This document shows positions 7,536-10,043 of a DNA stretch of 10,043 nt, in pieces. Location of the stretch: the NCBI GenBank assembly GCA_002751075.1, contig NAOQ01001036.1, positions 7,529-17,571 on the forward strand, in the 5' to 3' direction. This DNA comes from Ichthyophonus hoferi. Taxonomy: Eukaryota; Opisthokonta; Ichthyosporea; Ichthyophonida; Ichthyophonidae. The stretch's first letter is position 1; each line of letters opens with the position of its first letter. A program made the position numbers and the translations under genes. The notes below the pieces were generated by a model. It saw nothing but the letters and a program-made list of their open reading frames with translations, had not been told where the DNA came from and made no database searches.

Positions 7536-9892
7536 GTTATTGTCAATATTATTATTATACTACTACTACTACGATTGGCCATACAATATACCGTCGTAGA
7601 CTGTGATACAACTACAACTACATATACACACACACCAGGCACCACTTGGTACTCAGGTAGAGTGTAGGCCCACAGGTTACCAGTCCGCCCTAGGCCACAC
7701 TGTAGAGCGCTAGCATTAGATTATACCATTATAAATATAATATAACCCTGTAATTGGATGACATGTAATATTATAATGTGTATTTGTGGTTATATGGAGT
7801 AGAAAATAAAGGCATAGAGTAGAGTATCTTTGATATATATACTATTGCATGCATATAATGCATTATTATACCATTATACTCTTATATTAATATACTATTA
7901 TTTTATTATGTTATTATTCAACTATACTGCTATACCATTGTACTATGTTTCTACTATACTACTATGCTATTATCTTATTATCCTATTAGCCTACTATACT
8001 ATTATCATGTTTTCCTGCTAGATTATCTACCTGTATCTCATCAAATATCAATAGTGCGTTATGTTTATCACACAAGTGACGTAGGTGTCGGAGGAACTCC
8101 CCATTGGCCTTCTTTACACCTGTGCCATATATGGATTAGGACCTTACTTTTCATTACAGAGTTAGGTGGATGAGGATATATTTAACTATACCTTTCCTTT
8201 GACTATGTAAGAATATATATATATATATCCTCCAATGAACTATCAAGATTCAGTATGGAGAGGACTAGAAAATTGTTGTAGTAGTTTTTATGGTGTGTAA
8301 TAGGTAAGAACGTGTTATGTAATGTATGATAATAACTTGACAATGACATATAGCCAGTAACCGGTTGTAGTTAGTATTAATCGGTAGCTAATCGCTGCCC
8401 TTAGCGGTCCATTAATAACACTGCGTACAGTTGACTGTTATAACAAAATAATGATAATCAGCCAACCATAATCAGGATACCAAATACCCCTCTCTTACAG
8501 TCATAGTGCCATGGCATGAACATGCTAGCCCTCTATATAAATAGACCCACCTCCCTCCCCTTGGATTGGTTCTACTAGGACAGCGCAAGTAGAATCATTG
8601 ATTACATTGGATGCCTGCTCCATATCGTTATATTCTACTTGGTAGGTGTTCGGAATCAAGGGGGTAAAAGATTGCTGATAGGAGGGATTCCTATAATAGC
8701 AATAGTAATAGTAATAGTAATTGTAATTGTAATTGTAATTGTAATTGTAATTGTAATATTAATAATAATGGTAATAATAATAGTATCAATAAATATAAAG
8801 GTGAATGTTTTAGGTATTAGATGCATGTATGTATGTATGACTTACTAAAAATAAATCTAGCATGTAATCTCTTTACTTGCCTTGATGGAGAATCCAGTAG
8901 CCACATATGCTTTATGTATTGTATTATATAATAGATACCACTATACTATTTTATACTATACTATACCCCTACTATATTATATTATATTACATTATGCATA
9001 CCATCATACTAGTACTATGATGCACCTCTATCATGTATCATATCCTGCCATATATAGTAATATAATTACCATACCAGGTAAGTGACAATGATCCCAATGA
9101 TCTCCCGTGAAACCCCCCTGTAAATGACGCAATATCACACTTATGGCCACCAGGATCTAAGGTCTTTCCCCTGTATTATTGGTTAAATATTAGATTGGTT
9201 AGATCTACTGAAAATGTACAGTGCATATAAGATAGCACATAAGGTATATCCTAAAGTGTTTGAAGTATTATAGCTATAGTTATAGGTATAGTTATAACTA
9301 TAGTTAAGTTATAATTATATGTATAGCTGAATGTATAGGTACAGTTATAGTTATAGTTTTAATTATAGTCATAGTTATAGTTGCAATTATAGGTATAGTT
9401 ATACTTATAGATATAGATATAATCATATATCTAATAGCTATATATACATACATCTTTCTACTAAATTTCAGTGCTGCCTCTATAGCCTCTGTGCCGCTAT
9501 TGGTGAAGAATACCAGGTCAGCAAAAGATGATTTGACTAGAGTCTCAGCCAATTGCAGAGCAGGCAGGGTATGAAATAAATTGCTCACATGAACAATCTT
9601 TTGGGCCTGGTCTGTTATAGCCTGGATCCATTCCTATAAGGTGATAGGCAGAAGGTCATCCCATAATACTCTTATAGCTGATTGGGTGAGGAGGAAGGAG
9701 AATGTGGGATAGATATACAAAATAATACGTATGTATGTTTATACATATATATCTATATATATTAGCTTATATTATCTTTATTATATTGTATTATACTATA
9801 TTATACTATATTATATATAACATACCTTATCTCCATAGCCTAATGCATTGACAGCAATTCCAGAGGCAAAATCAAGATATGCATTTCCCTCC
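4870..9892 (-). CDS. Acetylornithine aminotransferase (ArgD/ARG8 family), 3' eleven exons
   Basis: This enzyme transfers an amino group between glutamate and N-acetylglutamate semialdehyde to give N-acetylornithine, in arginine synthesis; in fungi it works in mitochondria and in algae in plastids. Exons in sense order: 9892-9826, 9633-9452, 9170-9075, 8690-8551, 8119-8031, 7699-7636, 7375-7297, 7152-7034, 6405-6344, 5658-5592, 5018-4870. All phases agree and the stop is TAG at 4872-4870. The 370 visible residues show the class-III aminotransferase order: GIAVNALG (10-17), NSGTEA for PLP phosphate (67-72), GGFHGR (101-106), VEPIQGEGG, the PLP-ring Asp in IFDE (188), the catalytic Lys in TIAKPLANG (219), GDHGSTF with Thr 248, and the C-terminal [10 protein letters not shown]. 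About 40-60 residues, including any targeting peptide, should lie right of the window. The SGGP after GSTF, where many relatives have GGNP, resembles plant-type ArgD. An ornithine or GABA aminotransferase is less likely given the RGTGL and ITAKENV regions. No lesion is seen. Confidence 0.95.
5298..5318. repeat. TAGG tetranucleotide repeat
   Basis: Four perfect TAGG units plus a partial unit lie in the last aminotransferase intron. Confidence 0.85.
5365..5482. repeat. TATATGTATA low-complexity tract
   Basis: Irregular alternating purine-pyrimidine runs (TATATGTATAATATATATAC and similar) lie in the last aminotransferase intron, with no fixed unit. Confidence 0.6.
5592..5658 (-). CDS. ArgD exon: [10 protein letters not shown]
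   Basis: The acceptor GCTAAAG ends at 5659 with a weak pyrimidine tract but a good CTAAC upstream, and the donor GTAAAA starts at 5591. The 22 codons [20 protein letters not shown] and DK match the C-terminal domain strand of ArgD. Confidence 0.91.
5659..6343 (-). other. ArgD intron, 685 nt
   Basis: This is the longest intron. It holds copy 2 of the 32-bp repeat, CCAATCA at 6330-6324 close to its 5' splice site, and a CTAAC branch candidate before the acceptor. No coding signal is seen. Confidence 0.85.
6001..6032 (+). repeat. Dispersed 32-bp repeat, copy 2
   Basis: This is the second copy of the 32-bp sequence at 3871-3902, in the same orientation. It lies inside the 685-nt intron of the aminotransferase gene, antisense to it. 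Its identity as a transposon scrap is unproven. Confidence 0.8.
6344..6405 (-). CDS. ArgD exon: small-domain helix
   Basis: The acceptor TTTCTTTTAG ends at 6406 with CTAAC about 20 nt upstream, and the donor GTAGGT starts at 6343. Twenty codons, [20 protein letters not shown], match the helix before the V/I-RG-x-GL strand of ArgD. Confidence 0.92.
6406..7033 (-). other. ArgD intron with a long pyrimidine-rich sense strand
   Basis: 628 nt. From about 6540 to 6780 the sense strand is rich in C and T, which leaves 115 codons without a stop (6786-6439) and predicts a Leu/Phe/Ser-rich hydrophobic product. This is most likely a composition effect. Four CCAATCA motifs lie in it. Confidence 0.85.
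7034..7152 (-). CDS. ArgD exon: [11 protein letters not shown]
   Basis: The acceptor ATCACCCAG ends at 7153 and the donor GTTAGT starts at 7033. The 39 codons begin [20 protein letters not shown] and end [10 protein letters not shown]. The Thr of GSTF contacts the PLP phosphate of the partner subunit. The GTTAGT donor is chosen because its phase joins the next exon to make Ser; nearby GTGTAC sites do not. Confidence 0.93.
7297..7375 (-). CDS. ArgD exon: catalytic lysine AKPLANG
   Basis: The acceptor CTCTACAG ends at 7376 and the donor GTAAGT starts at 7296. It encodes [19 protein letters not shown] followed by TEKVGR. The Lys of IAKPL is the residue that forms the Schiff base with PLP in this family. 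Confidence 0.95.
7394..7571. repeat. ATT and ACTATT compound microsatellite
   Basis: Mixed TTATTAC and ACTATA units pass into about nineteen near-perfect ATT units (roughly 7478-7536) and end in TAC units. The array fills most of the intron between the CGLGRTG and catalytic-lysine exons. It gives a spurious Ile-rich frame on the - strand. Confidence 0.93.
7636..7699 (-). CDS. ArgD exon: CGLGRTG
   Basis: The acceptor CTCTACAG ends at 7700 and the donor GTGTGT starts at 7635. The 21 codons [17 protein letters not shown] and QVVP follow IFDEIQ in frame, and the last base G joins AT of the next exon to make Asp. The unusual GTGTGT donor is supported by this phase match. Confidence 0.93.
7700..8030 (-). 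other. ArgD intron, 331 nt
   Basis: It is mostly the degenerate TATTATAC tract, with TCTAATG as a likely branch site before the acceptor. No gene is seen. Confidence 0.85.
7845..8005. repeat. Degenerate TATTATACTAT tract
   Basis: Loose units of TATTATAC and CTACTATACTA lie in the 331-nt aminotransferase intron, too diverged for a clear period. They explain small Tyr/Leu-rich frames here. Confidence 0.65.
8031..8119 (-). CDS. ArgD exon: PLP-ring aspartate IFDEIQ
   Basis: The acceptor GGCACAG ends at 8120 and the donor GTAGAT starts at 8030. It encodes [20 protein letters not shown] followed by DEIQ. The Asp pairs with the PLP ring nitrogen in this fold. CTAAC and CTAAT branch candidates lie upstream in the intron. 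Confidence 0.95.
8120..8550 (-). other. ArgD intron, 431 nt
   Basis: It contains an AT repeat, short palindromes (AACCGGTT near 8357, ACAGT-TG-ACTGT near 8427) and CTAAC/CTAAT before the acceptor. No gene is seen. Confidence 0.85.
8213..8228. repeat. AT dinucleotide repeat
   Basis: About eight AT units lie in the 431-nt aminotransferase intron. Confidence 0.85.
8551..8690 (-). CDS. ArgD exon: VEPIQGEGG
   Basis: The acceptor CTATTATAG ends at 8691, directly after a hexamer array, and the donor GTGGGT starts at 8550. It encodes [22 protein letters not shown] and VEPIQGEG, matching the middle of ArgD. The first base completes Trp (TGG), giving the LTWNP typical of this family. Confidence 0.94.
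8701..8760. repeat. AATAGT/AATTGT hexamer microsatellite
   Basis: Three AATAGT units (8701-8718) are followed by six perfect AATTGT units (8719-8754). It ends 10 bases before the acceptor of exon 8690-8551. In the gene's sense direction it reads ACAATT and then ACTATT, the same hexamer as at the window's left end. Confidence 0.95.
8936..8994. repeat. TATAC/TATTA pentamer tract
   Basis: Tandem CTATA and TATTA pentamers lie in the 384-nt aminotransferase intron. They are the reverse complement of the TATAG unit found at 2831-3153. Confidence 0.75.
9075..9170 (-). CDS. ArgD exon: FHGR motif
   Basis: The acceptor AATACAG ends at 9171 and the donor GTATGG starts at 9074. It reads [19 protein letters not shown] and then [12 protein letters not shown]. 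The FHGR motif lines the PLP pocket in this family. A CTAAC branch candidate lies about 30 nt upstream. A second AG at 9119-9118 looks like an acceptor, but only 9170 keeps the phase of the preceding exon. Confidence 0.94.
9266..9425. repeat. TATAGT hexamer array, degenerate
   Basis: Tandem TATAGT units with TATAGG, TATAAC and TTATAA variants fill about 160 bp of the intron between the NSGTEA and FHGR exons. Confidence 0.88.
9452..9633 (-). CDS. ArgD exon: PLP phosphate loop NSGTEA
   Basis: The acceptor CTTATAG ends at 9634 and the donor GTATGT starts at 9451. Sixty codons include [19 protein letters not shown] and the phosphate-binding loop [17 protein letters not shown]. The exon ends with AT, and the next exon supplies G to make Met. 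Confidence 0.95.
9765..9820. repeat. TATTATAC tract next to a donor site
   Basis: TTATATTGTATTATACTATA-type units end about five bases from the GTATGT donor of exon 9892-9826. Confidence 0.7.
9826..9892 (-). CDS. ArgD exon: substrate-pocket start, GIAVNALG
   Basis: The acceptor CTTCCAG ends at 9893 and the donor GTATGT starts at 9825. One base completes an upstream codon; then 22 codons give [18 protein letters not shown]. This segment is near-invariant in ArgD enzymes around residue 40-60. It shows the gene continues upstream, but no exon is visible between 9893 and 10043. Confidence 0.93.
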
Positions 9893-9978
9893 CTGGAAGG
9901 ATAATTAATAATTAATACGAAATAATTACAATAATAGGTATAACTATTAGACCTGATTGGTGGTAAGAAATATAACGT

Positions 9979-10043
9979 TATTATTACTATTACTATGACT
10001 AGTATGATTATTATTATTATTACTATTACTATTACTATTACTA
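9979..10043. repeat. ATT and ACTATT microsatellite at the right edge
   Basis: TTATTACTATTACTA units, then ATT units, then ACTATT units run to the last base. This is the same hexamer in the same orientation as bases 1-138. It lies in an intron of the aminotransferase gene. Confidence 0.95.

Larger units (their letters stand above)
8691..9074 (-). other. ArgD intron, 384 nt
   Basis: It is bracketed by repeats: a TATAC tract near the donor side and the AATAGT/AATTGT array right before the acceptor. No gene is seen. Confidence 0.85.

Noticed and set aside
7445-7645. 66-codon - strand Ile-rich frame
   Set aside because: It is the ATT array read as Ile plus intron sequence and the edge of an aminotransferase exon in the wrong frame.
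7830-8173. Two overlapping + strand frames of 63 and 69 codons
   Set aside because: The first is the TATTATAC tract; the second is antisense to aminotransferase exon 8119-8031.
8639-8848. 69-codon + strand frame with an Ile-Val repeat
   Set aside because: It is antisense to exon 8690-8551 and then reads through the AATAGT/AATTGT array.
9331-9531. 66-codon + strand Tyr/Ser-rich frame
   Set aside because: It is derived from the TATAGT hexamer array and antisense to the NSGTEA exon.

Overview
The window is AT-rich eukaryotic DNA (roughly two thirds A+T by eye) carrying parts of two intron-rich, converging genes and many short tandem repeats. I found no bacterial-type operons, rRNA, tRNA, CRISPR array or recognisable transposase or virus-derived element.

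Left part (1-1836, + strand): the last four exons of a protein-coding gene that enters from beyond the left edge. They splice in frame into a 158-residue C-terminal fragment ending in TAA. I do not recognise the family. Middle (1837-4869): about 3 kb between the two converging 3' ends. It holds a 320-bp degenerate pentamer array, several short perfect hairpins, a few weak small ORFs and one copy of a dispersed 32-bp repeat. Right part (4870-9892, - strand): eleven exons of an acetylornithine aminotransferase (ArgD/ARG8 family), a PLP enzyme of arginine biosynthesis. All ten internal introns agree in phase and give 370 residues to the natural stop. The first exon(s), with any mitochondrial targeting peptide, lie beyond the right edge.

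Organism: an acetylornithine aminotransferase with ten visible introns of 144-685 nt argues for a eukaryote that makes arginine, such as an early-diverging fungus, an alga or another protist, rather than an animal. The motifs ([15 protein letters not shown]) look like plant-type and fungal ArgD enzymes. I lean to an early-diverging fungus but cannot settle it. Introns start with GT, end with AG, and often show CTAAC or CTAAT about 15-40 nt before the acceptor.

The two genes show no functional link. The most unusual signals are not genes. The heptamer TGATTGG occurs 12 times on the + strand but only once on the - strand, mostly inside the aminotransferase gene. The same ACTATT hexamer family recurs in many introns and at both ends of the window, which suggests the window is a contig broken at microsatellites.
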